This document shows positions 8,633-15,747 of a DNA stretch of 37,485 nucleotides, piece by piece; position 1 is the stretch's first letter; the number at the start of each line of letters is the position of its first letter. The position numbers and the translations under genes are program-made. The stretch covers positions 1 to 37,485 of the forward strand of contig NZ_WWGX01000096.1 of the NCBI RefSeq assembly GCF_009862265.1. The letters are read 5' to 3'. The stretch is from Streptomyces sp. SID8352. Its GTDB lineage: Bacteria; Actinomycetota; Actinomycetes; Streptomycetales; Streptomycetaceae. Under the pieces are notes generated by a model. The model saw only the letters and a list, made by a program, of their open reading frames with translations. It was not told the origin of the DNA and searched no databases.

Positions 8633-8654
8633 CCATACCTCTGTGCACGTATCC
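8633..8654. promoter_or_regulatory. ARE-like operator upstream of the butyrolactone receptor gene
   Basis: The 22-bp site begins CCATACC and ends GTATCC, an inverted ATAC...GTAT with a 10-base spacer. It lies 30 bases upstream of the receptor start, where autoregulatory ARE sites of ArpA/ScbR relatives are usually found. By eye it matches 11 of 22 positions of the palindromic ARE consensus built on ACATACC/GGTATGT half-sites. The location is better evidence than the match. Confidence 0.4.
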
Positions 8655-8742
8655 TTCCCCACCATGGACCCCCTGGCCCTTTCGCGGGGACCGGAGGGGT
8701 ACCGAACCGGACATCTTCCGGGCCCCGGGACGCGCGCGGGAC

Positions 8743-8793
8743 GGGGAGCGCCGTCAGGCGGGGAGCGCCGTCAGGCGGGGAGCGCCGTCAGGC
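8743..8793. repeat. 17-bp tandem repeat, three perfect copies
   Basis: Three head-to-tail copies of GGGGAGCGCCGTCAGGC, followed by a partial fourth (GGGGA). They lie in the 678-bp non-coding stretch (8604-9281) between the receptor gene and the end of the P450 gene. That stretch also holds a second 17-bp array and a short CGCACGC triplet repeat near 9224-9246, and no credible gene. Confidence 0.9.
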
Positions 8794-9040
8794 GGGGACG
8801 GCCCGCGGGCCGGGCGCGGCACGGGTCCGCCACCCGTACGCGGACACAACGGGCCCCGCGCGGGGGCGTCATGGGCTCCCGCGCGCCTTCGCGGGGAGCG
8901 CGCCGTGACACACGCCGGGCGGGACCGCGCGCTCCCGGGACGGCGCACGGCGGCTCCCCCGGCCGGTCCCCCGGCCGGGGTGGCACGCCCGGCACGGCGC
9001 CGCCGGGCGGAGGGCGCCCCCGGAGGCGCGGTCCGGCCCG

Positions 9041-9122
9041 GTGTTCCCGGCGGCGCGGTGTTCCCGGCGGCGCGGTGTTCCCGGCGGCGCGGTGTTCCCG
9101 GCGGCGCGGTGTTCCCGGCGGC
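9041..9122. repeat. 17-bp tandem repeat, four full copies plus one partial
   Basis: Four perfect copies of GTGTTCCCGGCGGCGCG followed by 14 bases of a fifth. The unit has the same length as the array 250 bp to the left but a different sequence. Because 17 is not a multiple of three, the frames cycle through the repeat, so it is not a coding repeat. It lies downstream of the P450 stop. Confidence 0.9.
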
Positions 9123-9281
9123 CCCGGCGCGGGCCCCCGGGGCCGCCGAGGCCGGCGGGCCGGGCGGCACGGGGCCGTGACCGCGCCGCCCCTCGCCCCT
9201 CCCCGCCACCCGCCCTCACCCACCGCACGCCGCACGCCGCACGCCGCCCCGCACGGGGCCGCCTCGGCCGGTGGCCGTCCG

Positions 9282-10529
9282 TCAGTCCTCGACGGCCTCG
9301 TGGTCCAGGACGACCATCAGCTCCCGGTGCCCGTTGGAGATGAACGACCGCTGCGGCGCGGGCGGCCGGTCCGGATCGGCGAGCGCCAGCCGCGGGAACC
9401 GCGCGAAGAGGGAGCCGAGGGCGATGGACGCCTCCAGCCGGGCCAGCGGCGCGCCCAGGCAGTGGTGGGCGCCGTGGCCGAAGGAGAGGTGCTCCCGGCG
9501 GGTGGGCCGGGTGACGTCGAAGCGGTCCGCGCTCTCCCCGTGCCGCGCGGGGTCCCGTCCGGCCGCCGCGTAGGAGATCATGATCGGGTCGCCCCGGCGG
9601 ATCACCGTCCCGCCGGTGTCGATGTCCTCGACGGCGTAGCGCAGGATCGCGTGGGCGCCCGGCGGTTCGTGGCGCAGCGCCTCCTCGGTCACGTCGTCCC
9701 AGCCGGCCTCCCCCCGCCGGACCAGCTCGCGTTGTTCCGGGTCGCGCAGCAGGGCGTGGGCGGCGTGGTCGAGGAGGTTGACGGTGGTCTCGTACCCGGC
9801 CGTGTACAGCAGGATGAGGTTGTCGGCGAGTTCCTCCTCGGTGAGGGCGGCGCCGTTCTCGTCGCGGACGGCGATGAGGTCGCAGGTGAGGTCGTCGCCC
9901 GGGTTCCCGCGCTTGTGGGCGAGGAAGTCCGCGATCGTGGTGTGCAGGGCCTCCGCGTTGGCCCGCGCCTCCTCGGCGGAGGCGGAGGTGCGGAAGAAGC
10001 CCTTGATGATCCGGTGCAGTCCGGCGCGGTACTCCTCGGGGATGCCGAACAGGTCGCACATCACGAGGTGGGGCAGCGGGTGGGCGAACCGCTCGCGCAG
10101 GTCGAGCGGCCGGCCCGGCGGTTCGGCGGCCATGGCGTCGAGGAGGTCGTCGGCCGTGCGCTGGATGCGGGGGCGCAGGGCGGCGATCCGGCGCCGGGTG
10201 AAGGCCGAGGCGACCGGCCTGCGCATCCGGGTGTGGTCCTCGCCGTGGGCGGTGACCATGTTCCGCACGGAGACCCAGATGGCCAGCGGCCAGTCCGCGG
10301 GGACCGTGCCGTCGTTCCAGTCCGGCCAGTGCCGGTAGGCGTCCTTGGAGACCCTCGGGTCGAGCAGGAGCGCGCGGATCAGGGCGTCGTCGGTGACCGA
10401 CCAGACGACCACTCCGCCGGGGAGTTCGACCTGTGTCACCGGTCCCCGGTCGCGTAACCGGGCGATCTCGCCGTGGATGTCGCTCCCGTCGGGGTCCATG
10501 ACGAAGGGGCACTGCCCGCTGCGGTCCAT
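9282..10529 (-). CDS. Cytochrome P450 with early TTA codon
   Basis: A 415-residue class I bacterial P450. Seen: HTRMRRPVASAFT (C-helix, about 98-110), the I-helix oxygen-binding motif AGYETT (about 244-249), ExxR as EALR (about 283-286), and the heme-ligand loop FGHGAHHCLG with Cys near 358. I chose the ATG at 10527-10529 because GGAG lies nine bases upstream; a 24-codon longer frame has no site. A Trp-rich insertion, RHWPDWNDGTVPADWPLAIW (about 66-85), before the C-helix is noticeable. Residue 25 is a TTA leucine codon, implying bldA dependence. It lies 264 bp below the exporter gene, beyond two hairpins, so it may be transcribed separately. Its substrate is unknown; tailoring hydroxylation is the default. 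It needs ferredoxin and reductase from elsewhere. Confidence 0.94.
   Translation of the reverse strand: MDRSGQCPFVMDPDGSDIHGEIARLRDRGPVTQVELPGGVVVWSVTDDALIRALLLDPRVSKDAYRHWPDWNDGTVPADWPLAIWVSVRNMVTAHGEDHTRMRRPVASAFTRRRIAALRPRIQRTADDLLDAMAAEPPGRPLDLRERFAHPLPHLVMCDLFGIPEEYRAGLHRIIKGFFRTSASAEEARANAEALHTTIADFLAHKRGNPGDDLTCDLIAVRDENGAALTEEELADNLILLYTAGYETTVNLLDHAAHALLRDPEQRELVRRGEAGWDDVTEEALRHEPPGAHAILRYAVEDIDTGGTVIRRGDPIMISYAAAGRDPARHGESADRFDVTRPTRREHLSFGHGAHHCLGAPLARLEASIALGSLFARFPRLALADPDRPPAPQRSFISNGHRELMVVLDHEAVED
10455..10457 (-). promoter_or_regulatory. Rare TTA leucine codon in P450 gene
   Basis: In-frame TTA (residue 25) read on the minus strand. In Streptomyces TTA is decoded only by the bldA tRNA, so the P450 is expected to be made late in development. 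Confidence 0.85.
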
Positions 10530-10625
10530 CTGCTCATCTCCAGGTCCCGCCGGGTCGGTCGGTGCCGCCCGGGCAAGCCGACTATGCCGGACCGCGGTCA
10601 CCGCGCATCCGGCATTCGGGGAAGA

Positions 10626-10678
10626 GGCCGGCGTCCCGCCCGCTCCCCGGGAGGGGAGGAGGGGGCGGGACGCCGGCC
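10626..10678 (-). terminator. Strong hairpin downstream of the MFS gene
   Basis: A perfect 16-bp GC-rich stem (10626-10641 with 10663-10678) with a 21-base loop that itself can pair (CTCCCC/GGGGAG). No T-run follows, which is usual for high-GC actinomycetes. It separates the exporter gene from the P450 gene. Confidence 0.7.
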
Positions 10679-10740
10679 GGGCTCGGTGGGCGGTGCGGTC
10701 AGGCCGCGACGGGCGGTGGGACGGGCCCGCCCGGGGTCCT

Positions 10741-10798
10741 TCGTCTGGATCGGGCCGGACCCCGCGAGCCCGGCGTGATCCGGACGAGAGGCCCTAGG
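10741..10798. repeat. 41-bp dispersed element, copy A, forming a stem-loop at the MFS stop
   Basis: 10758-10798 matches 36 of 41 bases at 25065-25105, in the same orientation. Here it is part of a larger stem-loop: TCGTCTGGATC (10741-10751) pairs with GATCCGGACGA (10777-10787, one G-U), with an inner GCCGG/CCGGC stem. Its right end overlaps the stop codon of the exporter gene, so it may also work as a transcription terminator for it. Confidence 0.65.
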
Positions 10799-12266
10799 AA
10801 CCGCTGCGGGCGGCCTCGGCGCGGCGCCGCGAGGAGGCGCGGAGGGCGGCGACGAGGGTGAGGACCATGGTGATCACGGAGATGCCGGTGACCACGTAGA
10901 GGCCGGAGTGGTAGCCGGACAGGGTGGCGGAGGTGCCGCCGTCGCCGTCGGCGGCCATGGTGGCGGTGACGATCGCGAGGACGACGGCCGCGCCGACCTG
11001 GTACCCGGTCTGGAGGACACCGGCCGCCAGGCCCTGCTCGGAGTCGGCGACGCCGTTGGTGGCCTGGACGTTGGCGGCGGGGAAGGAGAAGGGGAAGGCG
11101 ATGCCGATGAGGACGACGCTGGGCAGGATGACCCAGAGGTAGGAGGAGGTCTCGTCGATGCGCAGGAAGAGCAGGTAGGAGGCGGTGTAGGCGACGAAGC
11201 CCGCGAAGATCATCCAGTGGATGCCGAAGCGGGCGATGAGCTTCCCGGCCCGGGGGGCGATCGTCATGATCAGGAGGCCGACGGGGAGGAAGGCGAGGGC
11301 CATCTCCATCGGCGACCAGCCGCGCAGCGACTGGAGGTAGAGGCCGCCGATGAACTGGAAGCTCATGTAGGTGCCGAGGATGGCCGCGGCGACCAGGCTG
11401 GCGCCCACCAGGGCGCGGTTGCGCAGCAGGCCGAGGCGGAGCAGCGGCTGCTCGGCGCGGCGCTCGACGGCGACGAAGACGGCGAGCAGGACGACGGCGG
11501 CGGCGAAGGTGCCCAGGGTGCGGGCGGAGGTCCAGCCGGCGTTGGGGGCCTCGACGATGCTGTAGACGAAGAGCAGCATGGCGGCGGTGACGCTGACGGC
11601 GCCGGCGACGTCGAACTTGCCGGAGCCCAGGGTGCTGCGCACGTCGCGGGGGACGAGGACGACGGCCCCGGCGAAGGCGACGAGCGCGACGACGACCGGG
11701 AGGAGGAAGGTCCAGCGCCAGCTGATCTCGGTCAGGGCGCCGCCGACGATGACGCCGGTGGAGTAGCCGACCGCGCCGCAGGCGGTGTAGATGCCGACCG
11801 CGCGGTTGCGCTGGGGGCCCTCGCGGAAGTTGGTGATGATGATGGACAGGCTGGCGGGCGCGGTGAACGCGGCGCCGATGCCCATCACGAAGCGGGCGAC
11901 GATAACGACGAGTCCGTCGTTGGTCAGTCCGCCGACCAGGGAGCCCACGGCGAAGACGGCGACACCCATGAGGAACATGCGGCGCCGTCCCAGCAGGTCG
12001 GCCATGCGCCCGCCGAGCAGGAGGAAGCCGCCGAAGCCCAGGACGTAGGAGCTGACCACCCACTGGACGGACGCGGTGCTCATGCCCAGGTCCGCCTGGA
12101 TCGGCGGGACCGCGATGCCGACCATGATGTTGTCGAGGGCGTCCAGGAAGAATGCCGCGCACACGCTGACGAGCAGACCCCACTCGCGGACGCCCCACCT
12201 GTCCCCGCCGGGCTTTCCCGCCTCGGGGGGTGCGACGTCGACTCTCACTTCACTGGAAGTTGCCAT
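10794..12266 (-). CDS. MFS drug/metabolite exporter, DHA2 (14-helix) type
   Basis: A 490-residue integral membrane protein with evenly spaced hydrophobic segments. The start is MATSSEVRVDV, then a first membrane helix (LLVSVCAAFFLDALDNIMVG), the MFS motif A GGRMADLLGRRRM (about residues 84-96), and a motif C-like region GAVGYSTGVIVGG. The length and the motif pattern fit EmrB/QacA-like proton antiporters, which in clusters usually export the product and give self-resistance. The ATG has AGGACAGG upstream. It lies 107 bp below the flavin monooxygenase gene and is likely co-transcribed with it. Substrate unknown. Confidence 0.93.
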   Translation of the reverse strand: MATSSEVRVDVAPPEAGKPGGDRWGVREWGLLVSVCAAFFLDALDNIMVGIAVPPIQADLGMSTASVQWVVSSYVLGFGGFLLLGGRMADLLGRRRMFLMGVAVFAVGSLVGGLTNDGLVVIVARFVMGIGAAFTAPASLSIIITNFREGPQRNRAVGIYTACGAVGYSTGVIVGGALTEISWRWTFLLPVVVALVAFAGAVVLVPRDVRSTLGSGKFDVAGAVSVTAAMLLFVYSIVEAPNAGWTSARTLGTFAAAVVLLAVFVAVERRAEQPLLRLGLLRNRALVGASLVAAAILGTYMSFQFIGGLYLQSLRGWSPMEMALAFLPVGLLIMTIAPRAGKLIARFGIHWMIFAGFVAYTASYLLFLRIDETSSYLWVILPSVVLIGIAFPFSFPAANVQATNGVADSEQGLAAGVLQTGYQVGAAVVLAIVTATMAADGDGGTSATLSGYHSGLYVVTGISVITMVLTLVAALRASSRRRAEAARSGS

Positions 12267-12373
12267 GTCCTGTCCTCATCTAGTCAGTTGCCGGTCATTG
12301 CGTCCGTTGCCGGCGGTGCGGCCGATGGGCGGAACGGGCCCGTCCCACCGGCCGGCGAGCACCGTGCCCGGGG

Positions 12374-13585
12374 TTATCCCTTGAGCCCGAGGGGGAAGGG
12401 CGCCAGAGGCGTGCCACCGAGGAGGTGGGCTCCGGCGGACTGCACGATCTGTTCCTGCGCGAGGATGTGCTGGCACATCGTGTGCAGGTCGCGGACCCAG
12501 CGGTCGAGCGGGGAGCTGCGGTAGATCGACGCCGTGCCGACGAGGTCGGCGAGGCGGGTGACGATCGACCGCGCGGTCCGGAAGGCGTTGACGCGGGCCA
12601 GCGCCGAGGAGACCTGCTGGTCCGGCGTCGGCTGCTGTCCCGCCTCCAGCCGGTCCCAGAGTTCGTCGAGGGTGCCGTAGACCGCGTAGCGGGCCGCGGA
12701 CAGCTCCATCTCGGCCTGGCCGATGGCCGTCTGCACCCGGTAGCTCTCGGCCCACGGGACGCCGGTGCCCTTCTCGACCTTGCCGGCGGCCAGTTCGCGC
12801 ACGTGGTCCAGGGCGGCGCGGGCGATGCCCAGCGGCACGCCGGGCACGTTGCCGAGGAAGGCGTCGGGGGCGGAGAGGGGACCGTCGCCGCGCGGGGTGG
12901 TGAAGTCGAAGGAGCGCTCCTCCGGCACGAACAGGTCGTTGGCCCGGTAGTCCATGCTGCCGCTGCCGGCCAGTCCGGTGGTGTGCCAGGTGTCCACCAG
13001 CTCGAACTGCTCGCGGGGGGCCACGATCAGCCGCCAGTTCACCGGGGCGCCGTCAGCGCCCGGCTCCGGCTCGCCGTCGGAGTGCACCACACAGCCGCCG
13101 ACGACCCAGTCGGCGTGGCTGATCCCGCTGCCGAAGGGCCAGCGGCCGTTGACCCGGTAACCGCCGGGCACCCGCTCGGCGCGGCCGACGGGGAAGATCA
13201 GACCGGCGGTGATCGCATCGGGGTTGGCGAGCATCTCCTTGACGACGGTCTCGTCCAGGTAGCCCGCGTAGATCCAGGTGTCCATGCCGATCATGGCGCA
13301 CCAGCCGGCGGCCGGGTCGCCGTAGGAGAGCGCCTCGATCACCTCGGTCTGCTCGGCGAAGGTCAGCTCGGGGCCGCCCCAGTCCTTGGTCATGCCGATA
13401 CGGAAGACGCCCGTGTCGCGGACCAGTTGGACCACGTCCTCGGGAAGGCGCCGATTGCGCGCGATCTCCTCGGAACGCTCGCGCAGCAGCGGGGCCAGGG
13501 CCCGGGCGCGGGCCAGGATCTCCGCCGCGGTGGCGGGGCCGCGGTCCTCGTCGGTCATGGGATTGAGAGTCTCCGTCACAGTCAT
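12374..13585 (-). CDS. Acyl-CoA-dehydrogenase-fold flavin monooxygenase (class D, two-component)
   Basis: A 403-residue protein with the acyl-CoA dehydrogenase fold. Seen: FRIGMTKDWGGPELTFAEQTEVIEAL near the N-terminus, GYRVNGRWPFGSGISHADWV (beta domain, about 147-166), WHTTGLAGSGSMDY (about 198-211), and the C-terminal helix TASIYRSSPLDRWVRDLHTMCQH. The GSG/W..SG.. pattern with no catalytic glutamate region points to the HsaA/ActVA-ORF5/VlmH-type hydroxylases, which use reduced flavin from a separate reductase, here probably the protein at 6708-7244. Such enzymes hydroxylate phenols, polyketides or amines. The ATG has a strong AGGAGG site. It is transcribed away from the CGNR gene, with an iron-box-like site in the shared promoter region. 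True acyl-CoA dehydrogenase activity is less likely. Confidence 0.87.
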   Translation of the reverse strand: MTVTETLNPMTDEDRGPATAAEILARARALAPLLRERSEEIARNRRLPEDVVQLVRDTGVFRIGMTKDWGGPELTFAEQTEVIEALSYGDPAAGWCAMIGMDTWIYAGYLDETVVKEMLANPDAITAGLIFPVGRAERVPGGYRVNGRWPFGSGISHADWVVGGCVVHSDGEPEPGADGAPVNWRLIVAPREQFELVDTWHTTGLAGSGSMDYRANDLFVPEERSFDFTTPRGDGPLSAPDAFLGNVPGVPLGIARAALDHVRELAAGKVEKGTGVPWAESYRVQTAIGQAEMELSAARYAVYGTLDELWDRLEAGQQPTPDQQVSSALARVNAFRTARSIVTRLADLVGTASIYRSSPLDRWVRDLHTMCQHILAQEQIVQSAGAHLLGGTPLAPFPLGLKG

Positions 13586-13813
13586 TGAAACCCCTCCTGA
13601 TAGCTGCGTACTCGCTCTCTTAGGGCGCGACGACCGGCCAGCCGCCCCACGGGGCAGCCGGACGGGCGACCCCGGGCGGCGGTGGACGAGCGGTCCGGCC
13701 GGTCTCGCGCAGTCCTCACGCTAGGGACGGCGGACCCTCCCCTCTCGCGCGAACGCGCACGCACTTTGGTCCGTCCGCACACACCGGCCGGACTAACCAA
13801 CGAAAGCGACTTT

Positions 13814-13832
13814 AAAGGTTAGGCATGCCTCT
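13814..13832. promoter_or_regulatory. Iron-box-like operator in divergent promoter region
   Basis: The 19 bases are AAAGGTTAGGCATGCCTCT. The core AGGCATGCCT is a perfect palindrome, and GGTTAGGC plus CCT match the IdeR/DmdR-type iron box (about 12 of 19 positions by eye). It sits between the monooxygenase gene (minus) and the CGNR gene (plus), about 1.1 kb from a DtxR-family gene. This AT-richer patch stands out in the sequence. Confidence 0.45.
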
Positions 13833-13890
13833 TGCAACCGGTCACGTACGCTTGAGGGGTTAGAAATGGATTCGGATGGAGGATGGTGCG

Positions 13891-14439
13891 ATGACCGAGA
13901 TCGACCCACGTCCGTTCGTCGGCGAGCCACTCGCCCTCGATCTCCTGAACACGCGGTGGCAGGAGCACGGACAACTGCACGATCTGCTCGAAACCCCCGA
14001 CGGCCTGCGGGTATGGCTGTCGGGCCATGGACTGGCGGAGCGTTTCCCCGCCGACGGGGCGTCACTGGAGGCGGTGCGCGCGACCCGCGCGGCGCTGTAC
14101 GCCGCCGTCGACCGGCCGGGCAGCGACGAGGCCGCCCGGCCGGTCGACGCGATCCTGGACCACGGCCGCATCAGACCCGTCCTGACCGGCGCGGGACCCG
14201 GCGAGCGCGCCGAGGTCACGGACCCGGTCTGGGGCGCGGCCTGGACGGCCGCCCACGACTACCTCCGGCTGCTGACCACGGCCGCGGACCGCATCCGGCT
14301 CTGCGACCAGCCCGACTGCATCCGGTACTTCCTCGACACCTCCCGCAACGGCACCCGCCGCTGGTGCTCGATGGCCCTCTGCGGCAACCGCGCCAAGGCC
14401 GCACGCCACTACGCGAGGAGCCGCGGCACCCACGGGTGA
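13891..14439 (+). CDS. ABATE-domain / CGNR zinc-finger regulator
   Basis: A 182-residue likely transcriptional regulator. It has the N-terminal stress-response-type ABATE domain (FVGEPLALDLLNTRW, about residues 8-22) and the C-terminal CGNR zinc finger: RLCDQPDCIRYFLDTSRNGTRRWCSMALCGNRAKAARHY (in pieces: CDQPDC, RWCSMALCGNR). I chose the ATG at 13891 because GGAGGA lies nine bases upstream; an earlier in-frame ATG at 13876 overlaps that site. It is transcribed opposite to the monooxygenase gene across a roughly 300-bp divergent promoter region. A hairpin follows the stop. Proteins of this kind are small DNA-binding proteins whose ligands are mostly unknown. Confidence 0.88.
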   Translation: MTEIDPRPFVGEPLALDLLNTRWQEHGQLHDLLETPDGLRVWLSGHGLAERFPADGASLEAVRATRAALYAAVDRPGSDEAARPVDAILDHGRIRPVLTGAGPGERAEVTDPVWGAAWTAAHDYLRLLTTAADRIRLCDQPDCIRYFLDTSRNGTRRWCSMALCGNRAKAARHYARSRGTHG

Positions 14440-14446
14440 CCGCGGG

Positions 14447-14485
14447 CCTGGGCGCGGGCGGGCCCGCGGCCTGCCCGCGCCCGGG
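14447..14485. terminator. Hairpin after CGNR gene
   Basis: A 13-bp stem with one T-G pair (14447-14459 with 14473-14485) and a 13-base loop, starting eight bases after the stop. It is likely the terminator of the CGNR transcript, in the convergent region before the DtxR gene. Confidence 0.65.
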
Positions 14486-14516
14486 CGGGAACGGATACCG
14501 GGCGGGAACGGAGACC

Positions 14517-14568
14517 GCGGGTACGGAGAGGAACGCGGGTACGGAGAGGAACGGGTGCGGAGAGGAAC
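14517..14568. repeat. 18-bp tandem repeat with degenerate continuation
   Basis: Two perfect copies of GCGGGTACGGAGAGGAAC, then a shortened 16-bp copy (GGGTGCGGAGAGGAAC) and the start of a fourth. It lies in the convergent, gene-free stretch 14440-14918. Confidence 0.8.
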
Positions 14569-14815
14569 GGGTGCGGCGGCGGGCCGGCCCGGGGAAGGAG
14601 CCGCAGGAAGACGGGAGCGGCGGCGGGAGCACGGCAGGAGCCTGGCAACACACGGGCCCGCTCGGGGAGTACGGCCCCCGCGCCTCCACCCCGACGGCAC
14701 ACGGCGGGCGTCGGCCCCGCGCGACGCACGAGCCCGCCGGTGCCGTGCCGCCTCCCGGTCACGGGGGCGGGACGGCACCGGCGGGCTCCGGCCTTCTCGG
14801 CGGCTTGCTCCGGCA

Positions 14816-14909
14816 CGGACGGCCGCGGGGCTGCGGCAAACGGACGGCCGCGGGGCTCCGGCGCGGACAGCCGCAGGGCTCCGGCGCGGACGGTAGCGGG
14901 GCCCCGGCG
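14816..14909. repeat. 23-bp tandem repeat, four degenerate copies
   Basis: Units start at 14816 (25 bp), 14841, 14864 and 14887 and follow the pattern CGGACGGCCGCGGGGCTCC plus GGCG, each with a few changes. The array ends ten bases before the stop codon of the DtxR gene on the other strand. No function is evident; a hairpin or terminator role is possible because GGCCGCGGGGC can pair internally. Confidence 0.75.
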
Positions 14910-14918
14910 GCGCCCGGG

Positions 14919-15665
14919 TCATCCGGACCGGACCGGCTCCCCGCCGCCCAACGGCCCCACGCGCGCGGTCGGCCGGACGACCAGGACGTGCGGGGCGTCG
15001 TCGTCGGACAGGTTCACCGGGCCGGTGCCGCCCCGGGCGCCGACCAGCAGGCCCGCGCGGGCCGCCGTCACCGTCACCTCGGCGCCCGGTTCCACCCCGG
15101 CGCCGCGCAGCGCGTGCATCAGCCCCGGGTCCGACTGGAGGGGTTCGCCTAGGCGGCGCACGACCACGGTCCTGCCGCGCGGCCCCGGGTCCACCTCGGC
15201 CAGGCTCACCAGCCCCGTCTCCCGGGGCACGGCCCGGGCCCCCGGACCGTCGGGGGCCGGGATCGGATTGCCGTACGGGGAGCGCTCCGGGTGCCGCAGC
15301 AGCTCCGCGATGCGGCGCTCGGCCGCGTCCGTGATCACGTGCTCCCAACGGCACGCCTCGACGTGCGCCAGCTCCCACTCCAGGCCGATCACCTCGACCA
15401 GCAGGCACTCGGCCAGCCGGTGGCGGCGCATCACCCGCGTCGCCAGCAGCCCTCCCTCGGCGGTCAGTTCCACCCGGCGGTCGCCGGCGATCCGGACCAG
15501 CCCGTCGCGCCGCAGGCGCGCCACGGTCTGGCTGACCGTCGGCCCGCTGTGGCCCAGTCGCTCCGCGATCCTGGCCCGCAGCGGCGGCACCCCCTCCTCC
15601 TCCAGTTCGTAGACGGTGCGGAGATACATCTCCGTGGTGTCGATCAGCGCGGTCATCGCGGACAC
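14919..15665 (-). CDS. DtxR/IdeR-family metal-dependent repressor
   Basis: A 248-residue metal-sensing repressor, probably iron-responsive. Helix-turn-helix: LRARIAERLGHSGPTVSQTVARL (in pieces: LRARIAERL, SGPTVSQTVARL). All metal-site residues of DtxR are seen: Met in DTTEMYLRT, His and Glu in MRRHRLAECLL, and His, Cys, Glu, His in LAHVEACRWEHVI. An SH3-like FeoA domain fills the C-terminus (LMHALRGAGVEPGAEVTV). I prefer the GTG at 15663-15665, with AAGGGGG a few bases upstream; the ATG three codons later is an alternative. It may be the regulator of the iron-box-like site at 13814-13832. It lies 82 bp downstream of the acyl-AMP ligase gene. Confidence 0.9.
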   Translation of the reverse strand: MSAMTALIDTTEMYLRTVYELEEEGVPPLRARIAERLGHSGPTVSQTVARLRRDGLVRIAGDRRVELTAEGGLLATRVMRRHRLAECLLVEVIGLEWELAHVEACRWEHVITDAAERRIAELLRHPERSPYGNPIPAPDGPGARAVPRETGLVSLAEVDPGPRGRTVVVRRLGEPLQSDPGLMHALRGAGVEPGAEVTVTAARAGLLVGARGGTGPVNLSDDDAPHVLVVRPTARVGPLGGGEPVRSG

Positions 15666-15747
15666 GCGTCCCCCTTCCCGGACCGGGCGGTGGCACCGGG
15701 GGCCCGGCCCCGGCACCACCGCGCGGGTCGCTCCCGTCCGGCGCGGA

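Noticed and set aside
12374..13585. True acyl-CoA dehydrogenase for fatty-acid beta-oxidation
   Set aside because: The sequence pattern fits flavin-reductase-dependent hydroxylases, and no other beta-oxidation gene is near.
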